Assembly: GCA_030747175.1 (NCBI GenBank)
Contig: JASLLE010000010.1
Location: forward strand, 1 to 51,179
Length of the DNA stretch: 51,179 nt
Direction: 5' to 3'
From: Dehalococcoidia bacterium
GTDB lineage: Bacteria > Chloroflexota > Dehalococcoidia > Lucifugimonadales > Lucifugimonadaceae
Shown: in pieces, positions 42,734-49,766 of the stretch
How positions within the stretch are numbered: position 1 is the stretch's first letter
How the letters are laid out: every line of letters starts with the position of its first letter
Notes under the pieces: model-generated
The model's input: the letters and a program-made list of their open reading frames with translations, nothing else
Told to the model about the DNA's origin: nothing
Database searches by the model: none
Program-made: the position numbers and the translations under genes

Positions 42734-43882
42734 ATGGGCTGTCAGCAAAAGATCGTGATCATCGGCGCCGGCATAGTCGGCGCCTCGATCGCTTACAACC
42801 TGTCTCTTCGGGACGCTCGGGTGACCGTGATTGATGCCGCCAGCCCCGGTATGGCCGCGTCACACGCCTCATATGCATGGATCAACGCACACCCGAAACC
42901 GCCGCGCTCGTACCACGACCTGAACCGGCGCTCGATGGATATATGGTCCCGATGGGAGCGCCAGATCGGCGGCGACGCCGGGATCACGTGGGGCGGTGAG
43001 TTGCGCTGGACGGTGACGGAGGAAGGTGGTCGCGGGTTGCGGGACGAAGTGGGACTCATGCAGTCATGGGGCTACCCGATACATCTGATATCTCCGGAGC
43101 AGTTGCGGGAGATGGAGCCGGGTCTCCTTGCCGACCCGATCACGGCGGCGTCCTTCGCCCATACAGAGGGCCATGTGGATACGTCGGTCGTAATATCTCG
43201 GGCGTTTGAGCAGGCTGCCAAGCGTGGCGCGGAGTTCTTGGCCGATACTCCGGTCACCGGCTTTTCGGCCGAGATCGTGGACGGCGAACCCCGAATTACC
43301 GGCGTTGATACGCAAGGGGGACACCTGGACGCGGACGTGGTAGTGCTGGCCGCCGGTTACTCAACCCGAAAGCTCGCATCCGAGATCGGGTTGGACTTCC
43401 CGCAGAGCGAAAGCCCGGGCGCCACGATTCTCACGCCTCCGATGGCGCCTATCTTTCAAAATGTCGCCTGCGTTCACACCCCCAGGGATCTGCCAGACCC
43501 GCAGATGAACTTCAGGCAGATGCCGGATGGCCGGGTGCAGATCCACGGCGGTACGCACGACGGTTCGGTCGGCAACGAGTCCCTTGAGGACGCAGAGTCG
43601 ATGCTCGCCGAACTTGAGAAATTCCTCCCGGCGATCGCGGGCGCGTCGGTGGATGAGTGGCGGCAAGCGATGCGCCCGATGCCCGGAGACGGCCTGCCGA
43701 TCATCGGGTTCCCTGATCTGAAAGACCGTCCGCCCAATGTTTACCTCTCCGTAATGCACAGCGGCGTATCGCTGGCCGCCCTGGTCGGAGAAGTGGCGGC
43801 GCTGGAAATCCTGGACAACGCCCGCGTCGACTTCCTGTCGGACTTTCGTTACGCGCGGTTCGTCAGATCAACCGCCAATTAG
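42734..43882 (+). CDS. FAD-dependent oxidoreductase, DAO family (DadA/glycine oxidase-like)
   Basis: 382-aa flavoprotein. The FAD-binding Rossmann motif IVIIGAGIVGASIAYNL is at the N-terminus, followed by VTVIDA, which binds the ribose. The segment ASHASYAWINAHP then lines the flavin, and the C-terminal GLPIIGFPDLKDRPPNVYLSVMHSGVSLAALVGEVAA completes the DAO pattern. It should oxidise a D- or N-alkyl amino acid, or another amine, with O2 or an electron carrier. It starts 6 bases after the molybdenum hydroxylase stop, so the two are one transcript. Its end overlaps the convergent AroM-like gene by 15 bases. Confidence 0.88.
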   Translation: MGCQQKIVIIGAGIVGASIAYNLSLRDARVTVIDAASPGMAASHASYAWINAHPKPPRSYHDLNRRSMDIWSRWERQIGGDAGITWGGELRWTVTEEGGRGLRDEVGLMQSWGYPIHLISPEQLREMEPGLLADPITAASFAHTEGHVDTSVVISRAFEQAAKRGAEFLADTPVTGFSAEIVDGEPRITGVDTQGGHLDADVVVLAAGYSTRKLASEIGLDFPQSESPGATILTPPMAPIFQNVACVHTPRDLPDPQMNFRQMPDGRVQIHGGTHDGSVGNESLEDAESMLAELEKFLPAIAGASVDEWRQAMRPMPGDGLPIIGFPDLKDRPPNVYLSVMHSGVSLAALVGEVAALEILDNARVDFLSDFRYARFVRSTAN

Positions 43883-44528
43883 CTCCCCGGCGATCCGCGC
43901 AACTAGCGTTTGTACGAGCAGGGTGGGGCGGCCGGTGAGTTTGGCGAATCGGTCGCGCATCGCCGGGCCGAAGCTCATGCCGTCAAGGATAACGATTTCC
44001 AGGTCAGGGTCCGCCAGTTGTGCTGCCGCTGACTCGACCTCGTCGTCCCCGTACGGGGAGCACACGGCGATCTTGACGGAGAAGCCGTCGGCTTCCCATT
44101 TGGCCTTTGCGGCCGAGGCCTGGCCCTCGATCGGCGTCACTATGCCGATGCGACGGGTGGTCGAGATCACTCCGGCCATCGCCGGCATGATGCGGCCGGG
44201 CCTTATGACCGGAACAGCGCAATCGAACTCCGGGAAGTCGGGCGCGCCGAGGATGACGACCGCCTTCGCTCCTTCGGCCGCCAGCGCGGTGACGTGTTTC
44301 GCCGCCAGCCAGGGGATGCAAAGCTGTCAGCTCGATCTCACGAGCGGTCCCGTTTACTCCGACGAAAGCCGGGTAGTCGCCGGGTATGGCGGCAAGGGCG
44401 TCTATCTCGCTGTCCGAGAGCCCGTCGCATGCGCCACGCAGTCGCAACTCAACCCCGGGGACGTATTCATGGAACAGATCCTCGAAGTCTTTCCGGGGCG
44501 ATGTACCGAGTGTGATTAGTCCAAGCAA
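43868..44528 (-). pseudogene. AroM-family protein gene interrupted by a frameshift
   Basis: The N-terminal part (ILLGLITLGTSPRKDFEDLF, then DALAAIPGDYPAFVGVNG and REIELTAL) reads in one minus frame from a probable TTG at 44528. The C-terminal part (KHVTALAAEGAKAVVILGAP, then PVIRPGRIMPAMAGVI and RIGIVTPIEGQ) reads in another frame to the stop at 43868. In the C-terminal frame a TGA at about 44326-44328 blocks earlier entry, so the shift lies near 44290-44325. Together the pieces match AroM-like proteins of about 220 aa (Asp/Glu-racemase superfamily relatives). Either a true pseudogene or a one-base sequencing error. Its upstream ORF extension enters an intergenic repeat. Confidence 0.75.
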
Positions 44529-44570
44529 TATGGTTGTTCGGGATTGTTGTGACTTGATTGGGTGAAAAAC

Positions 44571-44610
44571 GTTCTCCCTCACCCTGGCCCTCTCCCGCCG
44601 GGAGCGGGGG
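44571..44610. repeat. palindromic repeat of the CTCTCCCGCCGGGAG type
   Basis: Starts with GTTCTCCCTCACCCTGGCC, as in the 8874 and 39516 elements, followed by CTCTCCCGCCGGGAGCGGG. Part of the upstream open frame of the AroM-like gene is made of this element. Confidence 0.6.
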
Positions 44611-44780
44611 CGAACTGCGCTTGCATGAGCCAGTCCGTATTATGCCGCTCTCGTTAATATGTCATCCTGAATCCGAGGCGAAGGATCTACTGGCTTTCAT
44701 CCCGCGCGGTTGAATTACGCTTCGGCACCGTATGACGGCGCATCAACGAGCGAGCCGATTTGAGCACGTGGGCTTGGACC

Positions 44781-44842
44781 TCCCTCACCCTTCCGGCAAG
44801 CGGAAGGGCAGGCTCCCAGCCCTCTCCCACCGGGAGAGGGGA
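44781..44842 (-). repeat. composite two-hairpin intergenic repeat, copy C (inverted)
   Basis: CCCTCACCCTTCCGGCAAGC, then GGAAGGGCAGGCTCCCAGCC and CTCTCCCACCGGGAGAGG. It is almost the exact reverse complement of 9526-9588 and also matches 8998-9058. Confidence 0.75.
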
Positions 44843-44864
44843 CACAGTTGTCGCCGGTCTCGTC

Positions 44865-44879
44865 CTTCGAGAGCCTCAG
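44865..44879 (+). repeat. 15-bp dispersed motif CTTCGAGAGCCTCAG, copy 3
   Basis: Exact match to the copies at 3425-3439 and 9094-9108. As in copy 2, it lies close to a composite two-hairpin element. Confidence 0.55.
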
Positions 44880-44957
44880 TACACTACCGAGTTCACCTCA
44901 GGAAGCGATCAAGCCCCCGTCAAGCAAAACCCCAAAACAGGCCCCGGCGCCAACCGG

Positions 44958-46136
44958 TTAGACAGCTCTTTCCTCCAGCCATTCCAGGTTGATCTCCAGG
45001 CCCAGTCCCGGTGAGTCCGGGGGCATCACGTAGCCGCCCTTGATTACCGATGTTCCCGGGAGCAGCACCATCTCCTCCAGCGGCACCCCGGGAGGGGCGA
45101 CACCCTCCGATTTCTCCGCCCACATCACAGCCGGCATGGCGGCCGCGAGATGCTGTCCCCACGGGTAGCTGGAGCTGGCGTGCGGGATAACCGTGATCCC
45201 GTGGGCCTCGGCGAGGTGGCAGATCTTCACGGCGGCCGTGATTCCCCCGACCCATGACAGGTCTGGCTGGAAGATATCGACCAGGCCGTGTGAGGCCGCC
45301 AACGCGAACGGATGCATGGAGTACCAATGCTCGCCCGTGGCGAGCGTCTGGAAGGGGATCCGCTCACGGACGCGGAAGTAGGAATCCATGTCCTCGGGTA
45401 TCAGGTAGTCCTCAAGCCACTTGATCCGGTAGGGCCTGAGCGCTTCGGCGATGCGCACGGCGTAGTCGGTGTTGAACGACATCCACGCGTCGAGCGCGAT
45501 CTCGACATCGTCGCCGACCTGTTCACGGGTGGCGGCGACCAGTTCCTCGGTCTTCTTGATGCCGTCGAGCCCGTCTTCCGGCCCGGCGCGCATGAACAGT
45601 TTCACGGCCTTGAACCCGAGTTCAAGGAACCAGTCGATCGAGTGATCGGTTCCATAAGAGATGTCCGTGTTACTGGCGTAAACGAAGATCTTTTCTTTCT
45701 GGGGTCCGCCGAGCAGCTCGTACACGGGCAGCCCGGTGAGCTTGCCTTTGAGGTCCCACAGGGCCTGATCGACCGCGCTGATGGCGAAACTGGCAAGACC
45801 GGCGCTGCTGTAAGGGGACGCGGCGCGCTGCATCAGGTCCCAGAGCCGCTCCGTCGCCATGACGTTCTCGCCCTCGATCACATCGGCCAGGTGTCCGTTG
45901 ATGATGCTGACGGTCGGGCCGCTGTGCAGGGTCATCCCGAAACCCCACGTCCCGTCGTCTGCGGTGACCACGCAGGCCGTTCGCTTCCAGGTCGCTGACC
46001 AGTCAGCCCGGGTCAGCTCGGGGTATCGGCGCATGGGGCTAATGAAACCGTCCCCCGGTTGTTGCGGAACGCGAGGTTTGGTTTTCATCGGAGGTGTGAC
46101 GTCGATTTCGACGGCGCGCACGGACTTGATCTTCAT
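44958..46136 (-). CDS. enolase-superfamily dehydratase (mandelate racemase group, L-rhamnonate dehydratase-like)
   Basis: 392-aa acid-sugar dehydratase-like enzyme that should abstract an alpha-proton from a carboxylate and eliminate water. Predicted Mg2+ ligands are Asp216 (ALDAWMSF), Glu242 (KWLEDYL) and Glu269 (TGEHW). The His-Asp dyad is His319 (VIPHASSSYPWGQH) with Asp292 (FQPDLSWVGG). This pattern and the N-terminal IKSVRAVEIDVTPP most resemble L-rhamnonate dehydratase. Lys179 (KAVKLF) is in the position of the second-strand base. No sugar transporter or aldolase is adjacent. The region on the N-terminal side of the gene is free of other operon members. Class is sure; substrate is inferred. 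Confidence 0.87.
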   Translation of the reverse strand: MKIKSVRAVEIDVTPPMKTKPRVPQQPGDGFISPMRRYPELTRADWSATWKRTACVVTADDGTWGFGMTLHSGPTVSIINGHLADVIEGENVMATERLWDLMQRAASPYSSAGLASFAISAVDQALWDLKGKLTGLPVYELLGGPQKEKIFVYASNTDISYGTDHSIDWFLELGFKAVKLFMRAGPEDGLDGIKKTEELVAATREQVGDDVEIALDAWMSFNTDYAVRIAEALRPYRIKWLEDYLIPEDMDSYFRVRERIPFQTLATGEHWYSMHPFALAASHGLVDIFQPDLSWVGGITAAVKICHLAEAHGITVIPHASSSYPWGQHLAAAMPAVMWAEKSEGVAPPGVPLEEMVLLPGTSVIKGGYVMPPDSPGLGLEINLEWLEERAV

Positions 46137-46255
46137 ATGGCTCTTTTCTCCAGCGCTGGTACTGTCCCGGCGGGGGGGATTCTATTCGGTTGAGGGGATG
46201 CGCGGGATGGGAGAATGACCTGCAGCGGATCACCTGCCCGATCCCAGAACGGCTC

Positions 46256-48988
46256 TCATGTTGCCCCGGAAAGCCTGGCCCTTATGAGGTCACCTTCTTC
46301 GCCTGTGAAAAGCTGACCGTAGCGACGATGAAGTCCCTGTTCCCAGCACTTTGCGAAGATGTATTCACGCAGAAACAGGTCGTCCTTCGGGAACGCTCTC
46401 CGAGCGCTCTGGATACGCCCCGCCGCCGGCCCGGGCGAGCCCGTCAGCAGGTACCCGGCGCCCTGCCCCAACAGGGTCGGCACCAGGTGGAAGTTGCGGT
46501 ACTGGTAAGACTCGGGAATCAGGCCCCAGTCGTCCAACAGGTCCGACGCGGCGGTGAGGTCTTCCAGCGCGGCGCTGACGAGGATCTCGATGGTGGAATC
46601 GATCGTCGCAAGGTCCTCTTTTTGTGGCGGTTCGTTCCTCAGATGTTCGTTTGCGAACGCATGAAGAAGCCGGGACATCAGGAGAAGCGCCTGTCCTCGG
46701 TAGTAGCGGGGCAGGGGATGGGAGGGTGACTCCATTGTCGCCGTCGTGTAACGATCCCATGCCGCAACGGGGTCGCCGAGGCACAGGTGCGCGTCGGCCG
46801 CCTGGCACAGGGAACGCGCAGATCCACTCCCTTGCTCGGCCCGCCTCAACTCCACCCCCGCCTGCGCGTACTTCAACGCAGTGGGCCAGTCGCCAATCGA
46901 AAAGCAGCAGTCCACGGCCAGCCTGTACAGATACCCGTTGTTTCGGCCGCCTTCCGTGAGGAGGGTTCTTCGCACGCTCTTGAGCGCGTCGTCCCATTCT
47001 CCTTGCTCGTACAGGAAGGTGCTCTGTGCCACGTCCTCGACGACGCTGGCGACATCGTGCGCCCAGCTTTCGACATTGTCCGCCAGATCCTGAATATCCC
47101 CGTTATCGGCGGCGTCGACCACGCGCTCCGCCGGCACGTCGAGCACCCATGCCACGAACCGCACCGGCGCGTTGGCCGGCAGTGTGCGATTGATAGTTGT
47201 CGGAAAAGCGTTGCGAATTCGATCGAGTTCGTCCTTCGTCACAAGGCTGTCCAGGGCGATCAGGACGCCGACCCCGGGCAGTTCGCCGATGAAACTTCCC
47301 GGACCACCGCCGTGATCGGCGTCCGAAAGGTGTGAACGGACGAAGGATCGCCATTCAAGATACTGAAGCGTCTCGACCGACCACGTCTTGAGGCGCTCGG
47401 TCGAGACGGCGTCGAATTCATCCGTATCGATGTCGTGGGCTGACAACAAGAGGAACGGGAGCCTGAGGCCTTTTAGAAGCCGCCTGTTCCTGGCGATCTC
47501 GACCGCTTTACCGGTGAGAAGGTCAAACAGCGCTCGCCTGGCTGGTTCCTGCTTGAGGACCGTGGACGTGGCGAAATCCGCAGATACGTCCGATGTGTGG
47601 ATCGCCGCCCGCTGGCGCTCGATGACTTCCCCGGCGATGCGGCTGAACACCATCAGAACGCGGACGTCCAGGTCCAGTGCGGCTCGGGCTTTGCGTGGCA
47701 CAAGCACGTAAAGCGATCCGATCGGTTCTCCCGAACTGGCTGCGATCGGAAGCGCCATAGATGAGTATCCAGGCACGGCGGCGGGTCTGTTTATCGCAGC
47801 GGAATCGCCAACTTCGGCTGCACGGCTGTCCAGGTAGCGCATCTGTGGTTCCACGGACTCGATAAGCGCCGTCCACGGGTATTCCACGTTCTCGACCACG
47901 AGCGGAATGCCTATGCGGCCGGAGTAGTCCGAGATCATTTCCAGGGAACGGGGAGCGTCCCACATCATGGGCTCCCAGGGCTGAACGACCGAACTCGCAA
48001 GCACACGGCCCGGTCTGCCCGGGCTTGAGATCTCGCGGATTTCGCTTAAAGAACCGGGGCAGACCGTCTCCACCATGCGGGTCATTAGCCAGAGTTGGAG
48101 GTCGTCTGCGCTGCTCAACTCCGGGACCGTGCTGGCCTCGAGCCTGACGGATCTCTGGGCGCGCAGGAACTCCTCGACATCGATGTACACGATGTCAAGA
48201 ATCCTCCCGACAAACCGCAACATCTCTTCGCCGGGAGACATGGCAACCGGCCTCATCGTTCCCAGGCAGAACTCGTAGGCCTCGCGGTCTGTGCGGACGC
48301 GAAAAGCCGTGAACGTGCGTGCCGTCACCTCGGCGCGGGTCGGGAGTTGATCGTTGTCGAGGAACAACACCTCGCGCAACGGTGACAGGACCCAGCAAGA
48401 CGGAGCCGGGCGCTCGAGAATCCTCCGGTAGACCTGCTCCTGGCCAACTTCCATCGGATCGACCGATGAATCGAAATCGGCCGATGGACCGAGCCGTTTC
48501 ACGATCACCATGGTGTTCGGATGGTCACTGGCGTCCCTTAGCAGGGAGAACACGGTGCTCCCGAGTAAGCGGGCCGTCACGCGCCGCCGGAGACGTTTCA
48601 AGGCTATCTCGATCAAGCGATTCCACACGCCGCCAAATCGCGGCCCCGGATGTGCCTGGACCGCCTGGCCTCCGGTTACCGCGTTCACCGCTTCCCGGAA
48701 TTTGACCCCGCGTGATCGGAGGAAAAGGACGGTCAGCGCATCGGCCGTATCCGGAAGACTGATCGGGTCTTCGGTCCCGATGCCCTGCGCCCTCAGGCGG
48801 CCGATCAACCAGCGCCGGGCGCTTTCGCCCGACATGCGCAAGACGTCGGCCGGGGAATAGGAGTGGATCCCCGGGAACTGGCGCTCAAGCCAGTCGAGCG
48901 CCTCTTCCCGGATCATCGAGGCGTGTTCTCTGTCCGGCGGTATCTCGGGACTGAAGACCGGGGCTTTATTTGCGGAATTTGCCGGCAT
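46256..48988 (-). CDS. large uncharacterised protein: GAF-like, degenerate GGDEF-like and TPR-like regions
   Basis: 910 aa from the ATG at 48988, which has GGTGGAG before it; a TTG start 12 codons earlier is possible. No signal peptide or membrane helices are visible. Numbered from the TTG, residues 150-290 and 305-475 look like GAF folds, the second containing YSSMALPIAASSGEPIGSLYVL. Residues 495-640 resemble a GGDEF domain in order (LFDLLTG...LRLPFLLLSAHDIDTDEF), but the GGDEF signature itself is missing. Residues 665-900 contain repeated 34-residue helix pairs suggesting TPRs. It may be an intracellular sensor scaffold. I do not recognise it as a named family, and the domain reading is by eye. 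Confidence 0.7.
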   Translation of the reverse strand: MPANSANKAPVFSPEIPPDREHASMIREEALDWLERQFPGIHSYSPADVLRMSGESARRWLIGRLRAQGIGTEDPISLPDTADALTVLFLRSRGVKFREAVNAVTGGQAVQAHPGPRFGGVWNRLIEIALKRLRRRVTARLLGSTVFSLLRDASDHPNTMVIVKRLGPSADFDSSVDPMEVGQEQVYRRILERPAPSCWVLSPLREVLFLDNDQLPTRAEVTARTFTAFRVRTDREAYEFCLGTMRPVAMSPGEEMLRFVGRILDIVYIDVEEFLRAQRSVRLEASTVPELSSADDLQLWLMTRMVETVCPGSLSEIREISSPGRPGRVLASSVVQPWEPMMWDAPRSLEMISDYSGRIGIPLVVENVEYPWTALIESVEPQMRYLDSRAAEVGDSAAINRPAAVPGYSSMALPIAASSGEPIGSLYVLVPRKARAALDLDVRVLMVFSRIAGEVIERQRAAIHTSDVSADFATSTVLKQEPARRALFDLLTGKAVEIARNRRLLKGLRLPFLLLSAHDIDTDEFDAVSTERLKTWSVETLQYLEWRSFVRSHLSDADHGGGPGSFIGELPGVGVLIALDSLVTKDELDRIRNAFPTTINRTLPANAPVRFVAWVLDVPAERVVDAADNGDIQDLADNVESWAHDVASVVEDVAQSTFLYEQGEWDDALKSVRRTLLTEGGRNNGYLYRLAVDCCFSIGDWPTALKYAQAGVELRRAEQGSGSARSLCQAADAHLCLGDPVAAWDRYTTATMESPSHPLPRYYRGQALLLMSRLLHAFANEHLRNEPPQKEDLATIDSTIEILVSAALEDLTAASDLLDDWGLIPESYQYRNFHLVPTLLGQGAGYLLTGSPGPAAGRIQSARRAFPKDDLFLREYIFAKCWEQGLHRRYGQLFTGEEGDLIRARLSGAT

Positions 48989-49388
48989 AGACTCCACCAA
49001 TTTCCATTGAGATATATGTAGCAAAGTCGATACAAAGAGTAGCGTAAATTGCTACGGATGCCCAGAACGAGATAACGCCGCCTTCACAGCGTGACCAAAC
49101 CGTTGAGTCCCCCAACTCGTCACCGCGGGGCTGGCGTTTCTGGTCTGTAACGAAATGGGCGCCAACCGGTCACGTGTGGATTTCTCTCGGTAACGCTCGG
49201 AGACGTAACGGATACTTTTCATTTACCGGTTTTTTCCGGTGTTCGGTTCGTATGCAGGAACAATTATCGATACCGGCTTGAGATGCGCCCGGTGGGGCGT
49301 GCATTAGCGGAGCTCTTATTCGAGATCGGCAATCCGACGCCGGTCCGGCGTAATCAAGCGCGGTGATCTGAACCCCGGAATCGCAACT
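48989..49388. promoter_or_regulatory. 400-base divergent intergenic region with short inverted repeats
   Basis: Separates the GAF/TPR-like gene (minus) from the OrfA-like gene (plus). It has lower GC than its surroundings. GTAGC (49039-49043) and GCTAC (49051-49055) form a 17-base inverted repeat, and another GTAGC lies at 49018-49022. ACCGG and CCGGT flank six T residues at 49225-49240. These could be operators or remnants; no clear promoter boxes were found. Confidence 0.4.
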
Positions 49389-49721
49389 ATGTCAGACAGA
49401 AATGTGAGCCCGGCCCGGGCATTGCCCGAAGAGCGTGTGGTTAACGCCGAGCCATCGCCTGCCGAAATCCTGGACCTGGTCAGGCAGATCGAGAGTTCCG
49501 TCGTCGCCGGTAGATCTATCGCCGCGGCTGTCACCGAGATCGGAATCACAGGAGAGACGTACGATCTGTGGCGCGATGCTTGCGGGGAGTTGGACCGTGA
49601 AGTGGCCGGGGAGTTGACTCGTCTCGAACAAGAGCGTGCTCGGATCAAGCGTGTCGCTGACTTCCTCACCAGAGCTGAAGCAACACTCGATAAACGGATA
49701 TCGGAGCGCGCTGGAGGCTGA
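49389..49721 (+). CDS. IS3-type OrfA-like HTH protein, no OrfB present
   Basis: 110-aa protein whose central part (SPAEILDLVRQIESSVVAGRSIAAAVTEIGITGETYDLWRDACG, about residues 23-66) follows the helix-turn-helix of IS3/IS911 transposase OrfA. A leucine-zipper-like helix (RLEQERARIKRVADFLTRAEATLDKRI) comes next. It differs from typical OrfA in the conserved Trp-Arg stretch and lacks the downstream OrfB integrase frame; the neighbour is a solute-binding protein on the opposite strand. No inverted repeats are apparent around it. It is either a decayed insertion-sequence remnant or a domesticated DNA-binding protein. Confidence 0.6.
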   Translation: MSDRNVSPARALPEERVVNAEPSPAEILDLVRQIESSVVAGRSIAAAVTEIGITGETYDLWRDACGELDREVAGELTRLEQERARIKRVADFLTRAEATLDKRISERAGG

Positions 49722-49766
49722 CATCTTCAGCCGTGATCGTCGCGCAACCGTCGTCTGAGCTCGCTA

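Larger units (their letters stand above)
44529..44957. other. intergenic region with three repeat elements
   Basis: About 430 bases between the AroM-like remnant and the enolase-superfamily gene. It contains the palindrome at 44571-44610, a GTCATCCTGAATCCGAGGCG motif at about 44661-44680 like other dispersed bacterial palindromes, the inverted copy of the composite element (44781-44842) and the CTTCGAGAGCCTCAG motif (44865-44879). I see no gene. Confidence 0.65.
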
